Below, piece after piece: positions 44,095 through 53,688 of a DNA stretch of 64,000 nt (positions are counted from its first letter, which is position 1; the number at the start of each line of letters is the position of its first letter). This DNA comes from Cellulomonas fimi (GTDB lineage: Bacteria; Actinomycetota; Actinomycetes; Actinomycetales; Cellulomonadaceae). The notes beneath the pieces were generated by a model. It was not told the DNA's origin and did no database searches. It saw only the letters and a list, made by a program, of their open reading frames with translations. The stretch is taken from NCBI RefSeq assembly GCF_028583725.1, contig NZ_CP110680.1:3472001-3536000 (forward strand), written 5' to 3'. Both the position numbers and the translations under genes were made by a program.

Positions 44095-45615
44095 TCAGGC
44101 GGGTGGGACGGCCCGCTGCGCGACGACGTCGGCGTACCAGCGTGCGCTGTTCTTCGGGGTGCGCTCCTGCGTCTCGAAGTCGACGTGCACGAGCCCCCAG
44201 CGCTGGTCCAGCCCCTCGGCCCACTCGAAGTTGTCGAGCAACGACCACGCGTAGTACGCCCGCACGTCGACGCCGGCGTCGACCGCTCTCGCCACCTGCT
44301 GCAGGTGCGCGCGGAGGAACTCGACGCGCTCGGCGTCGTCGGTCGTCCCCTCGGACGTGCGGTCCGGGATGCCGTTCTCCGTGATCACGAGCGGAGGGAC
44401 GCCCGGGTAGTCGTCGCGGACGCGGACGAGCGTCTCGTACATCCCCTCGGGGTGGAGCTGCTGCCAGGGCGCGTCCGACGTGGGGTACAGCTGGACGTTC
44501 TGACCGCTGACGTCGACGCCCGTGACGCCGTAGTACTGGATCGCGAGCACGTCGAGGGGCGCGCTCACGGTCGCGAGGTCGCCGTCCTGGACGAGCGCGT
44601 CGAGCACCCCGGGGTCGGCGCGAATCTGACCGGGCTCGTCACCGATCGCGTCGTCGGGGTACGTGCCCCGCAGGACGGGGTCGAGGAACAGCCGGTTCTC
44701 GACGGCGTCGGCACGCACGGCCGCGTCCTGCGCCCCGGGACCGGCGGCGTACACGGGCTGGAGGTTGAGCGCGATCCCGACCCGGCCCGACGCGCCCGAC
44801 GCCCGGAACGCCTCGACCGCGAGGCCGTGGCCGAGGAGCTGGTGGTGGACGGCCGCGATCATCTGGTCGACGTCGCTGACGCCGGGCGCGTGGTAGCCGC
44901 TGCCGTACCCGACGTAGGCGGTGGTCTTCGGCTCGTTGATCGTGAGCCACGGTCCCGGGACGTCCCGCAGCGCGTCGAAGACGACCGCCGCGTAGTCCGC
45001 GAACCGTGCGGCGGTGTCGCGCGCCGCCCACCCGCCGCGGTCCTGCAGCGGCTGCGGGAGGTCCCAGTGGTAGAGCGTCACGGCGGGCTCGACGCCGCGC
45101 TCCAGCAGCCGGTCGACGAGCCGTCGGTAGAAGTCGACGCCCGCCCGGTTCACCGGTCCGGAGCCCGTCGGCTGGATGCGGGGCCACGCGACCGAGAACC
45201 GGTAGCCGTCGAGGCCCAGCCCCGTCATGAGGTCGACGTCCTGCTCCCAGCGGCGGTAGTGGTCCGCGGCGGGGTCGCCCGTCGCACCGCCGCGCACGTT
45301 GCCCGGTTGCGCGGCGAACGTGTCCCAGATCGACGCGCCCCGGCCGTCGGCGGTCGTCGACCCCTCGACCTGGAACGCGGAGGTCGCCGCTCCGAGCACG
45401 AACCCGTCGGGCAGGCGCATCGGCTCGGCGGGCGGCGTCCACGACGGGGTGCCGCTCGCACCGGGAGACGGCGAGGCGTCGCCGCCCGGCGTGCACGCGG
45501 CGAGCGCGCCGATCGCGAGCGCTCCCCCGCCGAGCCGCAGCACGTCGCGGCGCGAGACGGGCCGGGAGGCCGCCCACGTCGTCCGTCGGACGGTGCTGTC
45601 GGGCACGTCTCGCAT
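44095..45615 (-). CDS. GH1 beta-glucosidase with Tat lipoprotein signal
   Basis: A 506-residue GH1 enzyme hydrolysing cellobiose and other beta-glucosides. The acid/base Glu is in LTINEPKT and the nucleophile Glu in VITENGIPD. FQVEGSTTADGRG near the N-terminus and YYAWSLLDNFEW near the end are standard. Unusually, the N-terminus is an export signal: twin arginines SRRDVLRLG (R22, R23), a hydrophobic core, and a lipobox ending ALAAC with Cys41, then a Ser/Pro-rich spacer. It should therefore be a folded enzyme exported by Tat and anchored to the outer face of the membrane. The ATG is at 45615. Confidence 0.94.
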   Translation of the reverse strand: MRDVPDSTVRRTTWAASRPVSRRDVLRLGGGALAIGALAACTPGGDASPSPGASGTPSWTPPAEPMRLPDGFVLGAATSAFQVEGSTTADGRGASIWDTFAAQPGNVRGGATGDPAADHYRRWEQDVDLMTGLGLDGYRFSVAWPRIQPTGSGPVNRAGVDFYRRLVDRLLERGVEPAVTLYHWDLPQPLQDRGGWAARDTAARFADYAAVVFDALRDVPGPWLTINEPKTTAYVGYGSGYHAPGVSDVDQMIAAVHHQLLGHGLAVEAFRASGASGRVGIALNLQPVYAAGPGAQDAAVRADAVENRLFLDPVLRGTYPDDAIGDEPGQIRADPGVLDALVQDGDLATVSAPLDVLAIQYYGVTGVDVSGQNVQLYPTSDAPWQQLHPEGMYETLVRVRDDYPGVPPLVITENGIPDRTSEGTTDDAERVEFLRAHLQQVARAVDAGVDVRAYYAWSLLDNFEWAEGLDQRWGLVHVDFETQERTPKNSARWYADVVAQRAVPPA

Positions 45616-45625
45616 GCTCCCACCT

Positions 45626-45652
45626 GCGGCGACGCGCCGTCCAGGTCGCCGC
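45626..45652 (-). terminator. Terminator of the PadR-HAAS operon
   Basis: 8-bp stem (arms GCGGCGAC and GTCGCCGC) with an 11-base loop, 15 bases past the membrane-protein stop. Confidence 0.5.
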
Positions 45653-45667
45653 GGACCCGCTCGGCGG

Positions 45668-46843
45668 TCAGGGTCCTGACGTCTCACCGACGACGGGGCC
45701 GGCCGGTCCGGCACCTGCCGTCCCCGCCTCGGCGCCCGCGGCTCCGACGCCGTCCTCGCCGTCCGCCACGACGCTCCCGCCGGACGGCGTCGCGCCCGTC
45801 GCGGGGACGTCGACCGCCGGGGCCTTCGCGAAGGGCAGCGGCGGGAGCGTCGCGCGGGAACCCGCGACGAGGACGGTGCGCCCGTCCTCCTCGTCGTAGG
45901 TGAACTGCGACATCGGGCCGCCGCGCAGCGGGTAGACGTTCCACTGCGTGCGCCCGTCGGCGGCGGTGGCCCCGACGAACTGCCACGGCTCGACCACGCC
46001 CGGGAGCCGCCAGTACCCGGTGCCGTCGTCGAACGTCGTCCGGACGGGCCGGCCGCGGTCGTCGAAGATCTGCACGTCGCTCAGCGGGTTGCCCTCGGCG
46101 TCGTACACGAACAGGTTGCTCACCTGCATCCCGTCGACGACGACGCCGTCGACGGCCGTCTCGCGGTACTCCACGACGGTGCCGGCGTCGGACGTCGGGT
46201 ACCACCGGGCGGTCCGGACGTCGTCCTGCAGCGTCGAGAGGACCGGGAGGACGGCGACGACCGCGACCGCGTTCGCGACGACCGGCAGCCATCGCGCCCG
46301 GCGGGACGTCGTCCAGGCGCCCCGGCCCCACTGCACGCTCGCGACGACGGCCGTGGCGAGCAGCAGCCACGCCCACGCGGTGCGCGGGACCCACTGGTAG
46401 CCGCCGACGAGCGCGACGAGCAGGACGTAGACCACCCAGGCGCGCGCGACCCACCACACGGGCCGCAGCGAGACGGCGAAGGACTCCACGGGTGCCCACC
46501 AGGCGTGCTGCCGCAGCGTCGCGAGGGTGCGGCGGCCGAGCTCACGCGTCCGGCGGACCGGCCACGCGAGGGCGTCCCGGACGGGGCGCCGGGCACGCGG
46601 CGCCGCGGGGGCGTCGAGGCCCGCGGCGGTGCGCAGGTCGGTCGCGTACCGCTCGGGTGCGCCGAGCAGCTCGGCGAGCGTGCGGCCGTGGCCGACGCGC
46701 CGCTCGTCGTCGAGGGCGTCCTGGAGGTCGAGCTCGAGGTCCTCGGTGAGGTCCTCGACCTGCTCGGCGGTGAGGTCCGCGAGGTGCTCGCGCACGGTCG
46801 TGGCGTACTGCGCGACGTCCGAGGTGACGGCCTGCGTGCTCAT
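45668..46843 (-). CDS. HAAS-domain (DUF1700-like) membrane protein
   Basis: A 391-residue protein. The N-terminal ~60 residues (REHLADLTAEQVEDLTEDLELDLQDALDD, then LAELLGAPERYATDLR) form the helical HAAS/DUF1700 module commonly encoded beside PadR regulators. Three to four membrane helices follow (about residues 125-215), then an external beta-rich domain of ~150 residues (VQIFDDRGRPVRTTFDDGTGYWRLPG) and a Gly/Ala/Pro tail. The start overlaps the PadR stop (ATGA). Such pairs may adjust envelope functions; no direct function is known. Confidence 0.82.
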   Translation of the reverse strand: MSTQAVTSDVAQYATTVREHLADLTAEQVEDLTEDLELDLQDALDDERRVGHGRTLAELLGAPERYATDLRTAAGLDAPAAPRARRPVRDALAWPVRRTRELGRRTLATLRQHAWWAPVESFAVSLRPVWWVARAWVVYVLLVALVGGYQWVPRTAWAWLLLATAVVASVQWGRGAWTTSRRARWLPVVANAVAVVAVLPVLSTLQDDVRTARWYPTSDAGTVVEYRETAVDGVVVDGMQVSNLFVYDAEGNPLSDVQIFDDRGRPVRTTFDDGTGYWRLPGVVEPWQFVGATAADGRTQWNVYPLRGGPMSQFTYDEEDGRTVLVAGSRATLPPLPFAKAPAVDVPATGATPSGGSVVADGEDGVGAAGAEAGTAGAGPAGPVVGETSGP

Positions 46844-47196
46844 CGCGTTCCCTTCCGGCCCCGCGCTCCGCCCGGGACGTCCGTGTCGAGCAGCCGGGAC
46901 ATGGTGCCCGCGAACTCCTGCCAGTCCTTGCGCTGGGCCTCGAGCATCGCCCGGCCCTGGGCGTTGATGCCGTAGTACTTGCGGTGCGGCCCCTCGTCGC
47001 TCGGCACGACGTACGAGGTCAGCGCACCCGACGAGTACAGCCGGCGCAGCGTCCCGTACACGGACGCGTCGCCGACCTCCTCGATGCCCGCGGCGCGCAG
47101 CCGGCGCACCACGTCGTACCCGTACCCGTCCTCGTCGGCCACGACCGCGAGCACGGCGAGGTCGAGCACCCCCTTGAGCAGCTGGGTCGTGTCCAT
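46840..47196 (-). CDS. PadR-family transcriptional regulator (short form)
   Basis: A 118-residue PadR protein consisting essentially of the winged helix: TTQLLKGVLDLAVLAVVADEDGYGYDVVRRL, then DASVYGTLRRLYSSGALTSY and HRKYYGINAQGRAML, with a short C-terminal helix. It is typical of the PadR-s2 group that pairs with HAAS membrane proteins, and indeed overlaps that gene. It likely represses its own operon. The ATG is at 47196. Confidence 0.92.
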   Translation of the reverse strand: MDTTQLLKGVLDLAVLAVVADEDGYGYDVVRRLRAAGIEEVGDASVYGTLRRLYSSGALTSYVVPSDEGPHRKYYGINAQGRAMLEAQRKDWQEFAGTMSRLLDTDVPGGARGRKGTR

Positions 47197-47253
47197 CGGC
47201 CCGCCTCCGTCCGCCTGGTTGCGGCGCCCGTCCTGCGGGGCCGTCGAGTGCTG

Positions 47254-47283
47254 GTGCGGGAGCCTCCCTCCAGGCTCCCGCAC
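47254..47283 (-). terminator. Perfect hairpin between ppx and padR
   Basis: 12-bp perfect stem (arm GTGCGGGAGCCT, loop of six). It may terminate the ppx transcript, but it also sits at the very start of the expected padR leader. Confidence 0.5.
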
Positions 47284-47289
47284 GACGCA

Positions 47290-47310
47290 CACTATTACAC
47301 AGTGCGCACT
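47290..47310. promoter_or_regulatory. Candidate PadR operator/promoter
   Basis: An AT-rich stretch with CACT and AGTG arms around ATTACAC (47290-47304), merging with the palindrome AGTGCGCACT (47301-47310). The minus strand reads TAATAGT there, a plausible -10 for the padR operon. Confidence 0.45.
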
Positions 47311-47396
47311 AGCGGGGCCGTTCCGCAGCGTGTCGTGCGAGGGGGCCCGACGACAGCTCCGGCACGGCGCGGGCGCTGGTCGGACCGGGACGCCGG

Positions 47397-48350
47397 TCAG
47401 GCGGGGACGGCGCTCCAGGCGATGCCGTCGAGGATGTCGTGCTCCGACGTCACGACCTCGGTGAGCGCACCTCCGGCTGCGGCCACCTCGTCGCGCACGC
47501 GCGTGACGACGTCGTGCCACACCAGCGCGCCCGCACCGATCACGTCGACGCGGCCGGGATGCATGAAGCCGAGCGCCGCGCGGCCCTCGCGGGTCCGCCC
47601 GAGCAGGTCGTCGCAGGCCGCGAGCACGGTGTCGACCGACAGCACGGCCCCGTCGATGCGCTCGGGCCGGTAGCGGTCGAGCCCCAGCGCGTGCGCGGTC
47701 ACCGTCGTCACCGACCCGGCGAGACCCACGAGCGTCACGGCCTTGCCGAGCGGCACGACCCCCGCGGCCACGTCCAGCGCGGCGGCGACGTCGGCGTGCG
47801 CACCCGCGACCTCGTCGGACGTCGGCGGGTCGGACAGCAGGTGACGCTCGGTGAGGCGCACGCAGCCGACGTCCATCGAGTACGCCGCCTCCGGCGCCGA
47901 GGTGCCGAGCACGAGCTCGGTCGAGCCGCCACCCAGGTCCACCACGAGGAACGGGCCGGGGTGGGTCGCCGCGAGCACGCCGGTCGCGCCGCGGAACGAC
48001 AGCGCGGCCTCCTCCTCGCCCCCGACGACCTCCGGCTCGACGCCCAGCAGCGACCGCACGCCGTCGACGAAGTCCGCGCGGTTCTCCGCGTCGCGCGACG
48101 CCGACGTCGCGACGAACCTGATCGCCTCGACGCCCAGGTCGTCGCACACGTCCGCGTACCGGCGCGCCGCGTCGAGCGTCCGCGCGAGGGCCTCGGGAGC
48201 GATCCGGCCGGTGCGGTCGACGCCCTGGCCGAGCCGGACGACCTCCATGCGCCGGTCCAGGTCGACGAGCGTCCCGGCGCCCGGGTCGACGTCGGCCACC
48301 AGGAGCCGGATGGAGTTGGTCCCGCAGTCGATGGCAGCCACACGCGTCAC
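47397..48350 (-). CDS. ppx: Ppx/GppA-family phosphatase (exopolyphosphatase)
   Basis: A 317-residue ASKHA-fold enzyme of the short actinobacterial Ppx/GppA type, acting on polyphosphate or (p)ppGpp. The phosphate loops DCGTNSIRLLV (residues about 8-18) and VVDLGGGSTEL are intact, as is LAGSVTT. The C-terminal HD domain of long Ppx proteins is absent. M. tuberculosis Rv1026 has the same size and the same neighbours (DUF501, FtsB-like, eno). The GTG at 48350 has GAGG eight bases ahead. Confidence 0.92.
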   Translation of the reverse strand: MTRVAAIDCGTNSIRLLVADVDPGAGTLVDLDRRMEVVRLGQGVDRTGRIAPEALARTLDAARRYADVCDDLGVEAIRFVATSASRDAENRADFVDGVRSLLGVEPEVVGGEEEAALSFRGATGVLAATHPGPFLVVDLGGGSTELVLGTSAPEAAYSMDVGCVRLTERHLLSDPPTSDEVAGAHADVAAALDVAAGVVPLGKAVTLVGLAGSVTTVTAHALGLDRYRPERIDGAVLSVDTVLAACDDLLGRTREGRAALGFMHPGRVDVIGAGALVWHDVVTRVRDEVAAAGGALTEVVTSEHDILDGIAWSAVPA

Positions 48351-48433
48351 CGGCACATCCTCGCACCCGGCGCGAGCCACCTCGCGCCGGACCCGACGCA
48401 CGTGCGGCCGAGGACGTGACGCGGGCGCCCCGG

Positions 48434-48937
48434 TCAGCAGGTGCAGCGGTCGGGGCGCCACTCGTCGCGCACCAGGGCCAGGACCTCGTCGCCGATCGGG
48501 TTGACGCCCGGACCGGCCGCGAGCGCGTGCCCCGCGAGCACGTGCAGGCACTTCACGCGCGTCGGCATGCCGCCCGCCGAGATCCCGGCGATCTCCTCGA
48601 CGTGCCCGAGCTCCTCGCGGTCCGCGAGGTACGCCTCGTGCGCGCGGCGGTACGCGGCCGCGAGCTCCTCGTCCTCCGTGAGCCGCGCCGTGAGGTCCTT
48701 CATGAGCCCCGACGCCTCGAGCGTGCTCACCGCCGCGACCGCGGGCGGGCACGTGAGGTAGTACGTCGTCGGGAACGGCGTGCCGTCGTCGAGCCGGGGC
48801 GCCGTCCGGACGACGAGCGGGCGCCCGCACACGCAGCGCGCGGCGATCCCCACGACACCGCGCGGAGGGCGGCCGAGCTGCTCGGCCAGCACGACGAGGT
48901 CCTGGTCGGTCACGGCGGTGGCGGCGGTCGGGGTCAC
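48434..48937 (-). CDS. DUF501 protein
   Basis: About 167 residues, with the DUF501 pattern: LAEQLGRPPRGVVGIAARCVCGRPLVVRTAPRLDDGTPFPTTYYLTCP, then MPTRVKCLHVLAGHALAAGPGVNPIGDEVL. Four or five conserved Cys/His residues (RCVCG, LTCP, KCLH) suggest a metal or redox site. The start is uncertain: the GTG at 48937 is used, and 48913 is possible. It lies between ftsB and ppx as in mycobacteria. Function unknown. Confidence 0.88.
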   Translation of the reverse strand: MTPTAATAVTDQDLVVLAEQLGRPPRGVVGIAARCVCGRPLVVRTAPRLDDGTPFPTTYYLTCPPAVAAVSTLEASGLMKDLTARLTEDEELAAAYRRAHEAYLADREELGHVEEIAGISAGGMPTRVKCLHVLAGHALAAGPGVNPIGDEVLALVRDEWRPDRCTC

Positions 48938-49103
48938 GACGGTCCGATCGGGTCGGGGGCGGTGGTCGGGCGCCGGCGCGGCACCCGCTGTACGCATTCT
49001 CCCCCGGCCGACGACGCGAGCCCGCACCGACCGCCGGGCCGGCGGCTCGTGGCCGCTCGCGCACCCCGTCGTCAGGGGCGTCGAGGCGCCCGCGTCGCGC
49101 GGC

Positions 49104-49862
49104 CTACGGCGCCGGCGTCGGCTGCGTGCCGCCGTCGGGCGTCGTGGGCTGCTCGGTCGTCGGGGCACGCTCCTGGCTCGGCGCGGTGCCGGCGATCTCG
49201 ACCGACTGCCACACGGACGTGTACCAGGGCTGGGTGGCGCTCTCGTCGAGCACCGTGGACGACGGGCCCGGGTCGACGGCGGGCGTGTCCGGCACGGACT
49301 CGGGGTCGAGGACGCGGAACGCCTTCTCCCCCGGCAGGACGAAGGACAGGCGCTCGCGGGCCTGCGCGGCGACGTAGGCCGGGTCGTCCCACCGCCCCTT
49401 CTCGGCCTCGAGGTCGGCGTTGCGCCGCTCGGCGGCGGCGACCTGCGCACGCAGCTCGGCGAGCTCCTGCTGCTGCTGCAGGTAGGAGTGCAGCGTCGGG
49501 TAGACCAGCACGAACGCGAGGAGCAGGACGAGCGAGAAGACGAGGACGCGCACGGTGAACAGCCGGGGCAGGCGCACCTGCACGCGCTCGGTCCTCGGGG
49601 TGCCGCGCGGCGGTGTCGCCGACGACCCGCGCGAGGCGGGGCGGGCGGACGCCGAGGGACGCGCCGACGGACGCGACCCGCTCGGCGGTCCCCCGACGCG
49701 GGGCACCGGACCGGACCGCGGTGCGGACGGGCGCGTCGCGGCACGGGCCGACGGGTTGCCCGTCGCGGGGGTGCCGGCCGCCGGCGTCGCGGGAGCCGGC
49801 CGGGGCGACGCCGGGCGTCGACCCGGGCCGCTCGGCGGCACGGGACGGCGCGGGGAGGGCAT
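49104..49862 (-). CDS. ftsB: FtsB/DivIC-like septum formation initiator
   Basis: A 252-residue cell-division protein. The cytoplasmic N-terminus is ~95 residues of Pro/Ser/Arg/Gly-rich disordered sequence. One membrane helix follows (about 103-122, VRVLVFSLVLLLAFVLVYP), then an external coiled coil, SYLQQQQELAELRAQVAAAERRNADLEAEKGRWDDPAYVAAQARERLSFVLPGE, which is the DivIC/FtsB signature, and a Pro/Thr-rich tail. It belongs to the FtsQ-L-B divisome complex. It sits downstream of eno, the usual actinobacterial position (Rv1024). Confidence 0.9.
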   Translation of the reverse strand: MPSPRRPVPPSGPGRRPASPRPAPATPAAGTPATGNPSARAATRPSAPRSGPVPRVGGPPSGSRPSARPSASARPASRGSSATPPRGTPRTERVQVRLPRLFTVRVLVFSLVLLLAFVLVYPTLHSYLQQQQELAELRAQVAAAERRNADLEAEKGRWDDPAYVAAQARERLSFVLPGEKAFRVLDPESVPDTPAVDPGPSSTVLDESATQPWYTSVWQSVEIAGTAPSQERAPTTEQPTTPDGGTQPTPAP

Positions 49863-49931
49863 GGCGTCGATTGTGCCCTGCGGCGACGCCACCAGCCCGG
49901 ACGTGCCTCGGGCGGGTCGCGCCCGGGACGG

Positions 49932-49968
49932 CCGAGGCCGGCCCCCCGCGTGGGGTGACCGGCCTCGG
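49932..49968 (-). terminator. eno terminator hairpin
   Basis: Arms CCGAGGCCGG and CCGGCCTCGG, with a further CCCC/GGGG pair inside the loop, after the eno stop. Confidence 0.65.
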
Positions 49969-49983
49969 GTCGTGCGTGCGGGC

Positions 49984-51294
<1,311 letters not shown>

Positions 51295-51358
51295 TTACGA
51301 CCTCACCCTAGTGGGGTCGCCGGAGGACCGTGCTGGGACGTCCGGCCTTGGACACGGC

Positions 51359-51403
51359 TGCGCCGCGCGGGTAGGGGCTCGCCCCTGTCCCCCGCGCGGC
51401 GCA
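51359..51403 (-). terminator. Xylanase terminator hairpin
   Basis: 13-bp perfect stem (arm TGCGCCGCGCGGG) with a second hairpin, AGGGG-CTCG-CCCCT, inside the loop. It isolates the xylanase transcript from eno. Confidence 0.8.
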
Positions 51404-51424
51404 ACGCCGGTGCTCCGTCTGCGG

Positions 51425-53470
51425 TCAGCGCACCACGCATGCCGTGCCGTTGAGGCCGGCCGCCGTCGGATTCGCGGCCGGCGTCGCCGTCGACGTGCCG
51501 ATGAACCCGAACGTCGTCGACCCGCCGGAGGCGGCGAGCCGGGAGTTCCACGACAGGTTCGTCGCGGTGACGGTGCTGCCGGACTGCGTCGCGGCGGCGC
51601 TCCAGACCTGCGTGAGCCGCTCGCCCGCACCGAACGTCCACCGGACGGTCCAGCCGTCGACGGCCGTGGGGCCGGTGTTGACGACCGTCACCTGCCCGAC
51701 GAACCCGCCCGGCCAGGCGCTGGTCACCTGGTAGTCGACGATGCACGCCCCGCCCGACGTCGGCGTGGGCGTGGGGGTGGGGGTCGTCGGGGTGGGGGTG
51801 GGCGTCGTCGGCGTGGGGGTGGGGGTCGTCGGCGTCGGGGTGGGGGTCGTCGGCGTCGGGGTCGGCGTGCCCTCGATCCGCGACGGGTCGACGAGGCCCC
51901 AGTACGCGGGCTTGGCCGTGAGCGTCCCGTCGAAGAGCAGCGGCGCGGCACCCGAGCGCAGCCACGTGCGGCTGTCGTCGAGACCCCACAGGGTGACCGA
52001 CGTGAGCGACGACGCGTGCTTCTTCAGCATCGCGAAGACGTCCCGGTAGTAGTACCCCTGCTCGACCAGCCGGGACTGCGGCGGGGTCGTCCACGACTCC
52101 CCCGACGACGTGTAGGTCGACACGTCGAGCTCGGTGACGGCCTGCGTCACGGGCAGGGCCTCGAACGCGGTGATCGTCGCCTCCATGCCGGAGATCGACC
52201 GCCCGACCTCGACGTGCAGCTGGTGGCCGACGCCGTCGACGGGCACGCCCTGCGCCAGCAGATCCTCGACGAGCGCGAGGTACGGCGCGCGCTTGTTCGA
52301 GAACTCGGTGTTGTAGTCGTTGATGAACAGCAGCACGTCGGGCCCGAACGCGGCGCGCGCGTAGCGGAACGCGTCGGCGATGTACGACGGGCCGAGCACG
52401 CGGTACCACTCGCTGCGGCGCAGGCCGTCGGCCTGGTTCTCGTCGATCACCTCGTTCACGACGTCGATCGCGAAGATCGGGTTGCCCGCGGTGCCGTACT
52501 CGCCGTACGTGGTCCGGAAGTGGTCCGCGAACGTCTGGATGTGCGTCTGGAGCCGCGACCGGAGCAGCGCCTGGTCCTCGGCGCTCGTCGTGAGCGCGGA
52601 GCCGTCGGCGCGCTGGAAGAACCACGCCGGCGTCTGCTGGTGCCACAGGAGCGTGTGCCCGTAGACGGGGAGGTCGTGGTCGACGGCGTAGTCGACGATC
52701 TGGTCGGCGCCGGCGAACGTCCAGGTGCCCTCGGTGGGGTGCGTCGCGTCGGGCTTCATCGCGTTGCCGACGGTGACCTGGCCGAAGTGGCGCAGCAGCA
52801 GGTCGGACCGGGCACCGAGCGTCTCGGGCGCCTCGACCGCCGCGCCGAGCGGGAACGACGAGGCCCACGTCTCGCGCAGCGACGGCAGCGTCAGGTCGGG
52901 CGTGAGGGCGGTGCTGGTGACGAGGACGTCGTCGACGAGCAGGTCGGCGAGCGAGCCGGTCGTCTCGACGTAGAGCGACGCGGTCGCGAACGGGCCCGGC
53001 GTGTAGGACCCGGTGACCTGCGCCCAGGAGCCCGAGCTCACGCTGCTGTTCGTCGCGATCGTGTCGTACGACGTGCCGCTCGGGTTGTCGCGCTGCGCGG
53101 ACAGGCGCACGCCGGCGACGCCCGACGACCCGTTCGGCAGCCGCACCCACGCCGACACGGTGTACGTCGTGCCGGGCTCGAACAGGGTCGTGACGTCACG
53201 CGCGGTGCCGTTCCAGGAGGCCGTGCGGCCGGTGACCTTGAGGCTCTGCGTGCCCCGCGGGGCGTCCGTGCTGTCGAGCGCGACGGTCGCAGCGCCGCGT
53301 CCGCCCCAGCCGGCGAGCCCCGACTCGAAGTCGTCCGAGAGCACGGTGACGGTCGCGGCGGCGGCGGGCTGCGCGCGCAGCGCGGCGAGCACGCCGGTGA
53401 GGACGAGCGCGAGGGCCGCGACGAGGACGGTCGCGGTGCGCAGCGGCGTGCGGGTGCCGGGGTGGACCAT
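51425..53470 (-). CDS. Secreted modular GH10 endo-1,4-beta-xylanase
   Basis: A 681-residue exported enzyme. Order of parts: signal peptide (about 1-38, cleavage after AAA); a CBM4/9/22-like beta-sandwich (about 40-190, DDFESGLAGWGGRG to LLVDDVLVTS); the GH10 barrel (about 195-530) with acid/base Glu in VVNEVID and nucleophile Glu in VTELDVS; a Pro/Thr linker of PTPTPTT units (about 533-573); and a CBM2 (574-681) with paired Cys and surface Trp residues. It cleaves xylan while bound to plant cell walls. The promoter region has a LacI-type half-palindrome. It stands alone between pntB and eno. Confidence 0.96.
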   Translation of the reverse strand: MVHPGTRTPLRTATVLVAALALVLTGVLAALRAQPAAAATVTVLSDDFESGLAGWGGRGAATVALDSTDAPRGTQSLKVTGRTASWNGTARDVTTLFEPGTTYTVSAWVRLPNGSSGVAGVRLSAQRDNPSGTSYDTIATNSSVSSGSWAQVTGSYTPGPFATASLYVETTGSLADLLVDDVLVTSTALTPDLTLPSLRETWASSFPLGAAVEAPETLGARSDLLLRHFGQVTVGNAMKPDATHPTEGTWTFAGADQIVDYAVDHDLPVYGHTLLWHQQTPAWFFQRADGSALTTSAEDQALLRSRLQTHIQTFADHFRTTYGEYGTAGNPIFAIDVVNEVIDENQADGLRRSEWYRVLGPSYIADAFRYARAAFGPDVLLFINDYNTEFSNKRAPYLALVEDLLAQGVPVDGVGHQLHVEVGRSISGMEATITAFEALPVTQAVTELDVSTYTSSGESWTTPPQSRLVEQGYYYRDVFAMLKKHASSLTSVTLWGLDDSRTWLRSGAAPLLFDGTLTAKPAYWGLVDPSRIEGTPTPTPTTPTPTPTTPTPTPTTPTPTPTTPTPTPTPTSGGACIVDYQVTSAWPGGFVGQVTVVNTGPTAVDGWTVRWTFGAGERLTQVWSAAATQSGSTVTATNLSWNSRLAASGGSTTFGFIGTSTATPAANPTAAGLNGTACVVR
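51761..51870 (-). repeat. Tandem 21-bp repeats encoding the xylanase linker
   Basis: About five imperfect units of 21 bases, each coding PTPTPTT. Third-position G/C changes break exact identity. This is a coding linker repeat, not a CRISPR array. Confidence 0.85.
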
Positions 53471-53545
53471 GCGGGGTCGCTCCTTCGCGACGGCGGCGGG
53501 GGCGCGCGCGACGCTACGGAGCGGCTCGTCCGGCGGTCCAGGTGT

Positions 53546-53555
53546 GAAGCGTTTC
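53546..53555. promoter_or_regulatory. Candidate LacI-type operator upstream of the xylanase gene
   Basis: GAAGCGTTTC, one mismatch from a perfect dyad around a central CG, 76 bases before the xylanase start. LacI-family sugar regulators favour such GAAA/TTTC arms around CG. Confidence 0.4.
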
Positions 53556-53618
53556 GACCGCGCGTCCGCCCAGGTCGCACGGGTTTCGTGCCGCGACGAC
53601 GACCTCCCGGCACGCGTA

Positions 53619-53648
53619 CGGGCGGTGCGCGTCGGTGCGCACCGCCCG
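53619..53648 (-). terminator. pntAB terminator hairpin
   Basis: Perfect 12-bp stem (arm CGGGCGGTGCGC) with a six-base loop, 40 bases past the pntB stop. Confidence 0.8.
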
Positions 53649-53688
53649 CAGCGGTCTCCTGCCGGTCGGGGGTCACCGGCCAGGACGG

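Noticed and set aside
51761..51870. Short regularly spaced repeats resembling a CRISPR or satellite array
   Set aside because: The 21-base period has no unique spacers and encodes the Pro/Thr linker between the GH10 and CBM2 domains, in frame.
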